Of a stretch of 39,167 nucleotides of DNA, positions 25,803 to 32,540 are shown one piece after another. The notes under the pieces were generated by a model. The model was given only the letters and a program-made list of their open reading frames with translations. It had not been told where the DNA came from and ran no database searches. The translations under genes and the position numbers were made by a program. This DNA comes from a virus. Numbering within the stretch: the stretch's first letter is position 1; the number at the start of each line of letters is the position of its first letter. The stretch lies in the IMG/VR virus record IMGVR_UViG_3300043772_002313, positions 1-39,167 of that record, one strand, 5' to 3'.

Positions 25803-26162
25803 CAACAACTTAATTCAAAACTAACCCCTATTTTTGATAAATACGTTACAAGGATGTACCCAGAATTGTTATCAAAAAATACGAACTTAAAAATGAGTCC
25901 GGATGAAACAACAATATATATTGTTAACCCACAATATAAATCGTTTGATTTAAAAAACGAAATTGTTGCGTTTTTTTACGATTATTATCAAACAGATGAA
26001 AAACATCTATATCTGGATGATAAATATATTTCAACCCTATCAACCGTTTTTGGTGAAGACAAATGGGCGGAACTTTTCTTAAACTGGATAAATAAACAAT
26101 ACGAAGAAAAGTTAAAATACATGTTCAATGAAATATCTTGGGAAATAACGGCGGTTGAATAA
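25782..26162 (+). CDS. Small protein with MKIIITE leader
   Basis: A 126-residue protein beginning MKIIITEQQLNSKLTPIFDK. The leader is identical to that of the upstream neighbour; the body is different in sequence but ends similarly in an aromatic helix (WAELFLNWINKQYEEKLKYM). A TATTTATC motif ends 4 nt before the start, too close to be a conventional promoter. The leader suggests head packaging and cleavage by the prohead protease; the body's function is unknown. Confidence 0.6.
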   Translation: MKIIITEQQLNSKLTPIFDKYVTRMYPELLSKNTNLKMSPDETTIYIVNPQYKSFDLKNEIVAFFYDYYQTDEKHLYLDDKYISTLSTVFGEDKWAELFLNWINKQYEEKLKYMFNEISWEITAVE

Positions 26163-26199
26163 AAAATTAAAATTCATATACCCAATTAAACTTTTTTCA

Positions 26200-26227
26200 C
26201 TACATTTGAATATATAATCCAATGTAG
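26200..26227 (+). promoter_or_regulatory. Inverted repeat with host-type -7 box before the 26230 gene
   Basis: CTACATT (26200-26206) and AATGTAG (26221-26227) form a perfect 7-bp inverted repeat ending 2 nt before the ATG. TACATTTG (26201-26208) inside it matches the Bacteroidota box TAnnTTTG. The site could be an early promoter with an operator, or a hairpin masking the start. Confidence 0.4.
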
Positions 26228-26229
26228 TC

Positions 26230-26649
26230 ATGAAAAAATTCTTCAAACGCTTATTAAAACGCCTTTACGTTAAATGGGCATTAAGCACAAGGTATAAAAT
26301 GTTCAACCACAACGAACAAATGGATACAACAACAAAAACAAGTTTATCCATATGTAGAAGATTAATTAATCACGACAACTCAAAATTCTTAATAGCCCCA
26401 CTATCAGGAAAAAGATATATTAAAAATGAAGAAGTCGATTTATTCATTATAATCTACGATAATCACTTATCAATAACAAACCATGTGTATCATTATGATG
26501 TTGTCTTAAATCAACGAGAAATTGATAAAATCAATAATATGTATGACAATAAGACAGAAAGAATTAGACAACAATTTGAAAATGAAATAATGGGTCAAAT
26601 AAACAGTTCCCTACAATCAATTCAAGACAAACTATTAAAGAAGTCTTAA
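26230..26649 (+). CDS. Hypothetical basic-N-terminus protein
   Basis: The 139-residue protein opens with a strongly basic amphipathic helix (MKKFFKRLLKRLYVKWALST), then a mixed alpha/beta part (NEEVDLFIIIYDNHLSITNH) and a C-terminal coiled-coil helix. It has its own possible host-type promoter and a terminator, so it may be an early single-gene unit acting on the host, for example at the membrane or on nucleic acid. No family is recognised. It overlaps the convergent gene's end by 15 nt. Confidence 0.6.
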   Translation: MKKFFKRLLKRLYVKWALSTRYKMFNHNEQMDTTTKTSLSICRRLINHDNSKFLIAPLSGKRYIKNEEVDLFIIIYDNHLSITNHVYHYDVVLNQREIDKINNMYDNKTERIRQQFENEIMGQINSSLQSIQDKLLKKS

Positions 26650-27030
26650 TATTCTCTCAACCAAAACATCAATATCAGATTCCTTCAATGACTTCTTCTT
26701 ATAAGAAGTCATTTTTGGTTTATTACCAGTACCACTCTTATCATGCGTTTTCTCAGCCCTCCTCTTTTGTGAACAAGCATTCCTCTTCTCTGCGTCCGTC
26801 ATCTTACCAGCAACACCCGCCGCACGACACTTCGGATAACCCTTATCTTTAGCCTCATCCCTACCACATGGGGGGTGTTTACCATCAACCTTGCGACAAA
26901 TATTTACCCATGGACCTTTAGGTTGCGAAGATCCTTTAGGTTTTTTCTTCGTACCAAACCAAACACCCAAATCTTCAACGATTAAGTCATCAGTAATCTC
27001 AATCCATTCATCTATCTTGATATTTCTCAT
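26635..27030 (-). CDS. Small basic Cys-containing phage protein
   Basis: The 131-residue protein has a central module with PWVNICRKVDGKHPPCGRDE, then YPKCRAAGVAGKMTDAEKRN and ACSQKRRAEK. The conserved Cys and many Lys/Arg suggest a small metal- or DNA-binding domain recurrent in T4-type phages. The C-terminus (DIDVLVERILRLL) is an amphipathic helix. The N-terminus MRNIKIDE contains I-D-E, a possible but weak gp21-type site. It diverges from the 27070 gene across a 39-nt gap. The exact role is unknown. Confidence 0.65.
   Translation of the reverse strand: MRNIKIDEWIEITDDLIVEDLGVWFGTKKKPKGSSQPKGPWVNICRKVDGKHPPCGRDEAKDKGYPKCRAAGVAGKMTDAEKRNACSQKRRAEKTHDKSGTGNKPKMTSYKKKSLKESDIDVLVERILRLL
26687..26716 (+). 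terminator. Plus-strand terminator lying within the opposite-strand gene
   Basis: AATGACTTCTT (26687-26697) pairs perfectly over 11 bp with AAGAAGTCATT (26703-26713) around a 5-nt loop, with T continuing to 26716. On the plus strand it would end the 26230 transcript; on the minus strand no T-run follows. It lies inside the coding sequence of the convergent gene. Confidence 0.7.
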
Positions 27031-27044
27031 AATCTAAACTATAA

Positions 27045-27054
27045 TTATAAATAT
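27045..27054. promoter_or_regulatory. TATAAATA-type motif in divergent gap
   Basis: ATTATAAATATC lies between the divergent genes starting at 27030 (minus) and 27070 (plus). It reads TATAAATA toward the plus gene and TATTTATA toward the minus gene, so it could serve either or both. Confidence 0.4.
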
Positions 27055-27069
27055 CAAACAAATAACAAA

Positions 27070-27309
27070 ATGGAAGATCAACTATACGGAAAATTATTCA
27101 ACTCAATACCACTACATAATCAAGACCATATTGATATATTACTTGACTCCTTAAATAAAGATACCTCAATACATATCCTTATCCACGCCGTGAAATACGC
27201 ACACGAATCAAACATATTCACATTAGGCGAATCCGAAGTATTATCAAAAGCAATTAGAATCTTAACCAAAAAAGAAATGGGGGCCGAACAATCAAACCCC
27301 CAAGAATAA
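27070..27309 (+). CDS. Small hypothetical helical protein
   Basis: A 79-residue acidic, helical protein (HIDILLDSLNKDTSIHILIH, then YAHESNIFTLGESEVLSKAI). It stands alone on the plus strand between minus-strand genes; its stop abuts the stop of the convergent gene at 27310. Its repeated helices could form a small helical bundle. No family or catalytic motif is visible. Confidence 0.6.
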   Translation: MEDQLYGKLFNSIPLHNQDHIDILLDSLNKDTSIHILIHAVKYAHESNIFTLGESEVLSKAIRILTKKEMGAEQSNPQE

Positions 27310-27663
27310 TTATTGTTTAGGTAGCCCCTTTAACACATTAGCAACCGCCAACGATGTTTTTGGCCCCCATTTACCATCAGGAATTAACCCAGACTTATAT
27401 TTTTCATTCAACTTTTTCTGTAAATCCATAACCTTCTGGTTAAAAATACCAGGTTGAATATTCTCAACTTTACCTTGAGGTGGTGTTGTAGTTTGTGTAG
27501 TTGTTGTTTGTGTTGGTACTTGTTGTTGGGGAGTTATTGTATTTAATATTGAATTTTGACTACTCAACCCAGGAACTTCAGTCCCTTGTTCATTAACATA
27601 ATTCTTATGTTGATTCAAGATATTCTTCTTATCTTCTTCAGTTATATAAAATCTATTTTTCAT
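27310..27663 (-). CDS. Peptidoglycan-binding-domain protein with leader peptide
   Basis: This 117-residue protein has three parts: a leader MKNRFYITEEDKKNIL (1-16) extending to VNEQ (23-26), a Gln/Thr/Pro linker (about 35-72), and a C-terminal PG_binding_1-like domain (VMDLQKKLNEKYKSGLIPDG with GKWGPKTSLAVANVL, about 77-110). Such domains anchor proteins to the cell wall. The leader aligns with that of the next gene and includes possible (I/V)xE cleavage points (ITE, VNE). The combination suggests a head- or tail-carried protein that meets peptidoglycan during entry. It lies 2 nt after the upstream gene. Confidence 0.7.
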   Translation of the reverse strand: MKNRFYITEEDKKNILNQHKNYVNEQGTEVPGLSSQNSILNTITPQQQVPTQTTTTQTTTPPQGKVENIQPGIFNQKVMDLQKKLNEKYKSGLIPDGKWGPKTSLAVANVLKGLPKQ

Positions 27664-27665
27664 AA

Positions 27666-28565
27666 TTAACCCAATTTTGTTATTATCGCGTCAATATCCG
27701 CAGTAGTTAATTGTCCAGTAGGTTGTTGAACCCCCAATGATGTTTGAATCAATTTGTTATTCGTAGTAACTTGTTGAATAAATTGTTGTTGTCTTTGTTG
27801 TATTGTGAGTTGATTTACTACAGGTTTTTCTTTTTTACCCAATAATTCATTCCAATTTTTGAGTTTATTACCAACACAATATGTTGAACTTAATGTTTTA
27901 ATTATTTGACTATCTTTACCATAAAACCTAGCAGTATTATCACCATATTCTAATTCACCAGTGCCACAAGTTAATTTTAAGTTATAATCCGCCAGTTTTT
28001 TTTTATCATCATTAATAACCCCTTGAATAATAACACTATTATTTTTATAGTTTGGATATATTACCGATGTTGAATTAATTGTAAAAGATTTCGGTTCAGC
28101 TCCCTCACCCGCTCTAGAATTAACTACAACATCAGATGTTACCTTATATTGACCATTTGTTTTATTCAGCCCACCAGTTTGTTGAACATTTTTTTCAACT
28201 TGTTGTTTAGGTTGTGTTTTACAAAATTGTTGGTTAAAAAAATTGACAGTATTTTTATCCTGGGGGGTTAAAGTAATAGTATTAACCTTGAATGTTTTAG
28301 GACAAGTAAAAAACATGTTAAACGTACTTAAATTGTCTGTAAATGAACTTTTAGCTCCATTACTATCCGAAGTAAAGACCGAATTTATTGGGAAATAATA
28401 TGTTGTACCATCACTCGAACTAAATCTATGATCACGAGTTAATTTTATTGTCTTTTGAACCTGTTGTTCACTTATAACATTCAAATATTGATTCTTCGTA
28501 GCGTCTTCATGTAAAGACAATATACGTTTAACCTCCTCAGAATTTATATCAAATTTATTTTCCAT
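27666..28565 (-). CDS. Hypothetical protein with shared leader peptide
   Basis: The 299-residue protein begins MENKFDINSEEVKRILSLHE and matches the 27310 leader at the pattern MxNxFxI..E...K.IL..H. I-S-E at 31-33 followed by QQ fits a gp21-type cut. The body is Thr/Asn/Gln-rich and beta-predicted, with two similar-looking blocks (about 45-115 and 135-235), each containing a CKTQ- or CVGN-type Cys near the end, perhaps repeated domains. The C-terminus is helical. It is co-transcribed with the peptidoglycan-binding gene. Function is unknown. Confidence 0.6.
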   Translation of the reverse strand: MENKFDINSEEVKRILSLHEDATKNQYLNVISEQQVQKTIKLTRDHRFSSSDGTTYYFPINSVFTSDSNGAKSSFTDNLSTFNMFFTCPKTFKVNTITLTPQDKNTVNFFNQQFCKTQPKQQVEKNVQQTGGLNKTNGQYKVTSDVVVNSRAGEGAEPKSFTINSTSVIYPNYKNNSVIIQGVINDDKKKLADYNLKLTCGTGELEYGDNTARFYGKDSQIIKTLSSTYCVGNKLKNWNELLGKKEKPVVNQLTIQQRQQQFIQQVTTNNKLIQTSLGVQQPTGQLTTADIDAIITKLG

Positions 28566-28593
28566 AATATCATTGTTATTATAATAAATATCA

Positions 28594-30129
28594 TTAAAAA
28601 TTTAATTGGTATAAAAAATTACCACAATCGTAGATTTTAGGTAATATATCTAATAAATCCTTGTCATTTTTTTTAATTTCAGACCTAGAATATCTTTTAT
28701 GTTTATATAAATAAAAATAATTGGGTGATAAATCATCAACTAACTTAAAACCAAATTTTTCAATATCACCACCCCAACGATTATCAATTACCCAATTTAT
28801 TTTAGATGGTGTGTAGGTTTTAATCAAATATCCCAAAAGGATTTCAATCCCACCATTGATAGAATAATTTTTTAATTCACAATAATATACTACCTCAAAA
28901 CTATTATCATTCTTTTTATTAAATGAAGTAATACCAATGATTTTATTGTTATAATACACCCCAATATCAATAGATGTTGATTTCAATGGGACAAAACTAT
29001 TTTCACTTAAAAACTTATTTTTTAATTTTTTATTAATAGGTTTTATTTCACAATCATCTATATCTATTTTATATTCATTCAACCCTAATAACCTAATTAA
29101 ATCATTTTTAACAATATCTTGATTATCATCCCATTCGTCCTCAAAAATATGAATTAACTTAACTCCATTTTCAATACATTTTTTAGTTTTATTAATATGA
29201 TAGTCAGATTCTCTAAATACATCTGAATGAAAATATAACCCATTGAACTCAACACCAATGTTGAATTCAGGTAAGTAGATATCAATTTCTTGACCACCTA
29301 AAATTTTAGTATTGTTATTTTCAACAATAACACCCAAATTACTTAAAAATTCACTTAATTGTTTTTCTTTAATTGATCTAATAGTATTTACTGGATTACA
29401 AACTAAACAAGGATCGACAGAATTAGTCGTTCTATGAACGAATGTTGCCACTATTGTTGAATATTCAGATAAACAAGTACCACACTTTATGGTTAGTTGA
29501 TACCCATTCCTATTAATAATATTATATTCACTGTATTTGTTTAAGAAATTATTTAGTTGTGATTCTTTAAGTTTATCTCTGCTTCTGTTTAAAACTAACG
29601 GTGTTGACACACCATAACGTTCAATATTAGTGTTAAGTGTTTTTTGTTTCACTTCAGGTAATTTATTCATTGAATTCACCCCATGTTTTTCAAAAATCTT
29701 ATTTTGTATATATTGATTATCTTTGAATAAATTATCCACCCCATATTTTTCTATATTGGTTTTAGATGTTTTATCCCTAATTTCTTTTGAAGCTATCGGT
29801 GCGTTGCCCCCATATTTAATGTTATTGGTTTTTTTAACGTTTTCAATATGTACTTCACTTTTATTAGTACATGTTAATGAACAGTAAACACCATACCCTT
29901 CCTTTAATGACCTACCAAATTTTAATTCTTTTTCACAATATTCACAACATGGGATATCTTTAACGTTATATATATAGTGCCAAATACGTTGTTTTAATGA
30001 AATTTCTGGAATATGATTTGTATAGTTATTCACGTCATTAAATAACTCATTATGTTTTTTCTTCAAAAAACGTTCGGTTGTTTTATACCCCGATTTATTA
30101 TCGTTAAGAAAAAAATTAATTAAATCCAT
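28594..30129 (-). CDS. Free-standing homing-type endonuclease (Vsr/EDxHD-like) with Zn clusters
   Basis: The 511-residue protein starts with a Cys cluster (C61, C62, C65, C83, C87). Repeats of the NIEKYGV kind follow at about 105-175, typical of modular homing endonuclease DNA-binding regions. A second Cys set is at C216, C219, C241, C244. The nuclease core (about 275-335) shows E281/D283 (QEIDIYLPEFNIGVEFNG), E294, H301 and HIFEDEW (H327-W333), the Vsr-like EDxHD arrangement. The last ~150 residues resemble the GNAT-like tail of the second endonuclease at 30776. It lies next to the tail tube gene, a conserved target type for such mobile genes. Activity looks intact. Confidence 0.75.
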   Translation of the reverse strand: MDLINFFLNDNKSGYKTTERFLKKKHNELFNDVNNYTNHIPEISLKQRIWHYIYNVKDIPCCEYCEKELKFGRSLKEGYGVYCSLTCTNKSEVHIENVKKTNNIKYGGNAPIASKEIRDKTSKTNIEKYGVDNLFKDNQYIQNKIFEKHGVNSMNKLPEVKQKTLNTNIERYGVSTPLVLNRSRDKLKESQLNNFLNKYSEYNIINRNGYQLTIKCGTCLSEYSTIVATFVHRTTNSVDPCLVCNPVNTIRSIKEKQLSEFLSNLGVIVENNNTKILGGQEIDIYLPEFNIGVEFNGLYFHSDVFRESDYHINKTKKCIENGVKLIHIFEDEWDDNQDIVKNDLIRLLGLNEYKIDIDDCEIKPINKKLKNKFLSENSFVPLKSTSIDIGVYYNNKIIGITSFNKKNDNSFEVVYYCELKNYSINGGIEILLGYLIKTYTPSKINWVIDNRWGGDIEKFGFKLVDDLSPNYFYLYKHKRYSRSEIKKNDKDLLDILPKIYDCGNFLYQLNF

Positions 30130-30149
30130 ATTTTTTTATAATATGTACT

Positions 30150-30195
30150 ATTTATAAGTAATGAATAAATAATTCACTTTATTATAAATATAACA
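30150..30195. promoter_or_regulatory. Divergent promoter region between endonuclease and tail tube
   Basis: The gap contains TATAAATA on the plus strand at about 30183, ahead of the tail tube gene. On the minus strand ACTTATAAATAGTAC lies about 30 nt before the endonuclease ATG. Both fit a gp55-type late consensus in the correct orientation. Confidence 0.45.
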
Positions 30196-30222
30196 ATAAA
30201 AAATTAAAAAAAACAATAAATT

Positions 30223-30708
30223 ATGGCGGATTTATTAATGAAAATGCCCACGTATGAACCAAAACGTAATAACCGATTCATATTGAGGTTCCCATCTGAA
30301 CTAGGAATTAACGAATGGTTTGTTGAATCAGCAGCTAGACCACACATAACAATTCAATCAACTGAAATCCAATTCTTAAACACATCAACTTATGTTGCTG
30401 GTCGTTTTACTTGGGGTGAAATTAACGTAACCTTCCGTGATCCAATCGGACCTTCAGCATCACAAGCGTTGATGGAGTGGGTACGTTTATGTGCCGAATC
30501 TGTAACTGGTCGTATGGGTTATGCTGTGGGTTACAAAAGAAATGTTGACCTGGAAATGTTAGACCCAACAGGTGTTGTGGTTGAAAAATGGATACTTGAA
30601 GGTACTTGGTTAAAAGATGTTAACTTTAACTCACTAGGTTATGGTGATGATAAAGTATCTACAATTACCGCACAACTTCGTCCAGATCGTTGTATCTTGG
30701 TATACTAA
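30223..30708 (+). CDS. 19: Tail tube protein (gp19-like)
   Basis: The 161-residue protein matches T4 gp19 (163 residues) in length and character: NRFILRFPSELGINEWFVES at the N-terminus, ITIQSTEIQFLNTSTYVAGR, and a C-terminal LKDVNFNSLGYGDDKVSTIT followed by LRPDRCILVY. Hexameric rings of this protein stack to form the inner tube through which DNA passes. The gene is isolated on the plus strand, with a promoter candidate before it, a strong terminator after it, and an endonuclease on each side. No sheath gene (gp18) lies next to it in this window. Confidence 0.92.
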   Translation: MADLLMKMPTYEPKRNNRFILRFPSELGINEWFVESAARPHITIQSTEIQFLNTSTYVAGRFTWGEINVTFRDPIGPSASQALMEWVRLCAESVTGRMGYAVGYKRNVDLEMLDPTGVVVEKWILEGTWLKDVNFNSLGYGDDKVSTITAQLRPDRCILVY

Positions 30709-30729
30709 TATAGTTGGTTTATATATATT

Positions 30730-30773
30730 AAATCCATATACCCATTACAATAATGGGTTATATGGATTTTTTT
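30730..30773 (+). terminator. Strong terminator after tail tube gene
   Basis: A 17-bp stem with one bulge, AAATCCATATACCCATT (30730-30746) against 30752-30769, encloses a 5-nt loop and is followed by T to 30773. It ends the gp19 transcript 22 nt after the stop and also borders the convergent endonuclease gene. Confidence 0.93.
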
Positions 30774-30775
30774 GT

Positions 30776-32458
30776 TCAATCTTTTTGAATTCTTAATTCA
30801 TATTTATACAAACCACAATTCCATATTTTACTAAACCCCAATTCTTTGGTTAGTTCATTTTCACTTTTATTAAAGTCAAGATGGGGATATTTTTTCTTTA
30901 AGTTATTTTTACCAAATACGAATTTATGAAATCGTTTATAACGATTAAATTTTGATGAATAATAATAATATTCTGGTGGTAAAATCTTAATTAATTCAAA
31001 CCCTAATTTAGTATAAAGATTATTATCACCATCAATAGTCCATCTACGATCAGCAAAACTAATAATAGACACAGGGTTATGTTCATTAATAAAGTGTTTA
31101 ACCATTTTTGAAGCTAAACCACTTATAATATAGGTGTTGTTTGTAGCGAATCTAGTTAATTCATATTCACCATGTTTAGTCTTAGTCATATTTCTTTTAC
31201 CATTAAAAGTCATTACACCAACTAATTCATCGTTATAATACCCACCATAACAAATCGTTGATTTATCATTCCCCTGGATATGGTACTTATCCAAAAATTC
31301 TTTTTTAATTTTACTATCAATAGTTTTAATAACAATTTGTCTACCACCTATTCTAACACCATCACCCTTACCTAATAAATGTTTTATTTTTGATTTAGTT
31401 ATTTCTTTATTAGCCATCCATTCATCCTCAAAAATATGGTAAAGTTTATACCCCAACTTATAACAATCTAAAGTTTTGTTTAAATGGTATGTTGAGTTTT
31501 TACCCATTTCTTCGGTATGGAAATATAATCCATTATACTCAAAACATATTTTTAATTCTGGGATGATAATATCAATTTCTTTACCTTCTAATATTTTTCT
31601 ATTCTTACCTTTAATAGTATTAAATCCTAAAGATTCTATATATTCACGTAATTCAATTTCACCCTTTGAAGTCCAGGTAGGTGTTATTGTTTTGTTTATT
31701 TCAATGATTTGATTGGTTAATTTTTCACTCGTTTTTTCGGATACTATCCTTGAATTGGGGTATAATAATTTATATTCACTTATTGTCATGTTATGTTGAA
31801 ATGATAAATGTGTGTTAGTTATTCCAACCATTTTCTCACCACAAATTTCACAAATAACATGTGAATCTTCAGAATTTAATTTATGTTGTTTTTCATACAC
31901 TTCTTTATGTAAATGTATTTCATTTGGGAATTCAATAAGATAATCATATATTGATCTATTATGAACATTTTTAACATGTTGTTCAAAACAACCTGTATTA
32001 TTTTCAATATCGGTAGTTGTCCAGTCACATAATGAACATTTTCTAGTATCTTTTATTTCTAATTCAATTTTATCAAAGTAATCTTCATACCACTTTTTAC
32101 CATTTTCATTTTCATATTTTTTTCGTTGATAATTATTTTTAGGTATTTCAACGTCTGGTTGAGTTTGAATTATGTGTCTAGTAATTTCCCCCGATAAGTT
32201 ATTTACATCTTTAATAACTTTACCTGTTAATTTACATTTAAGACCATAACGATTGGAGTCGTATTGAATAACTTTAGTTTTAGAAATATCAATTTCGTTT
32301 TTAATTTGACCACCTTTTGATTTAATCGGAACATTATTTTCCTTTAATATTGAACTAATTTTTTTATGACCAACGTTAAACTTTTTAGCTAAAATATGAG
32401 TACCCATACCTTGATTTGTATATAGGTCAATAATTTCTAATATTTTTTCTTGTTCCAT
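30776..32458 (-). CDS. Second homing-type endonuclease (HTH, Zn fingers, EDxHD core, GNAT-like tail)
   Basis: The 560-residue protein has an N-terminal helix-turn-helix (about 5-42, HILAKKFNVGHKKISSILKE). Two C2H2-like fingers follow: C141, C144, H161, H166 and C203, C206, H217, H222; the second resembles a Ros/MucR finger. The nuclease core has E294/D296 (KEIDIIIPELKICFEYNG), E307, H314 and HIFEDEW (H341-W347). The C-terminus (about 375-530) looks like a GNAT acyltransferase-type fold (ISGLASKMVKHFINEHNP, ADRRWTIDGDNNLYTKLGFE). It is a paralogue of the 28594 gene in the nuclease and tail but has a different DNA-binding front end. It ends in TGA. Confidence 0.75.
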   Translation of the reverse strand: MEQEKILEIIDLYTNQGMGTHILAKKFNVGHKKISSILKENNVPIKSKGGQIKNEIDISKTKVIQYDSNRYGLKCKLTGKVIKDVNNLSGEITRHIIQTQPDVEIPKNNYQRKKYENENGKKWYEDYFDKIELEIKDTRKCSLCDWTTTDIENNTGCFEQHVKNVHNRSIYDYLIEFPNEIHLHKEVYEKQHKLNSEDSHVICEICGEKMVGITNTHLSFQHNMTISEYKLLYPNSRIVSEKTSEKLTNQIIEINKTITPTWTSKGEIELREYIESLGFNTIKGKNRKILEGKEIDIIIPELKICFEYNGLYFHTEEMGKNSTYHLNKTLDCYKLGYKLYHIFEDEWMANKEITKSKIKHLLGKGDGVRIGGRQIVIKTIDSKIKKEFLDKYHIQGNDKSTICYGGYYNDELVGVMTFNGKRNMTKTKHGEYELTRFATNNTYIISGLASKMVKHFINEHNPVSIISFADRRWTIDGDNNLYTKLGFELIKILPPEYYYYSSKFNRYKRFHKFVFGKNNLKKKYPHLDFNKSENELTKELGFSKIWNCGLYKYELRIQKD

Positions 32459-32492
32459 ATAACAAATATAAATAAAAAAATCAACAAGAAAA

Positions 32493-32520
32493 AAAAAGGT
32501 CAGATTTCTCTGACCTTTTT
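32493..32520. terminator. Bidirectional terminator between capsid gene and endonuclease
   Basis: AAAAAGGTCAGA (32493-32504) and TCTGACCTTTTT (32509-32520) form a perfect 12-bp stem with a 4-nt loop. A long A-tract on the left means the minus-strand transcript from the capsid gene also ends in a T-run. It separates the head operon from the endonuclease. Confidence 0.93.
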
Positions 32521-32540
32521 AAGTATTATCAAATAATTGA

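Noticed and set aside
32463-32470. TATATTTG host-type promoter for the second endonuclease
   Set aside because: On the minus strand it ends only about 5 nt before the ATG, too close for a normal leader, so it is not listed as a feature.
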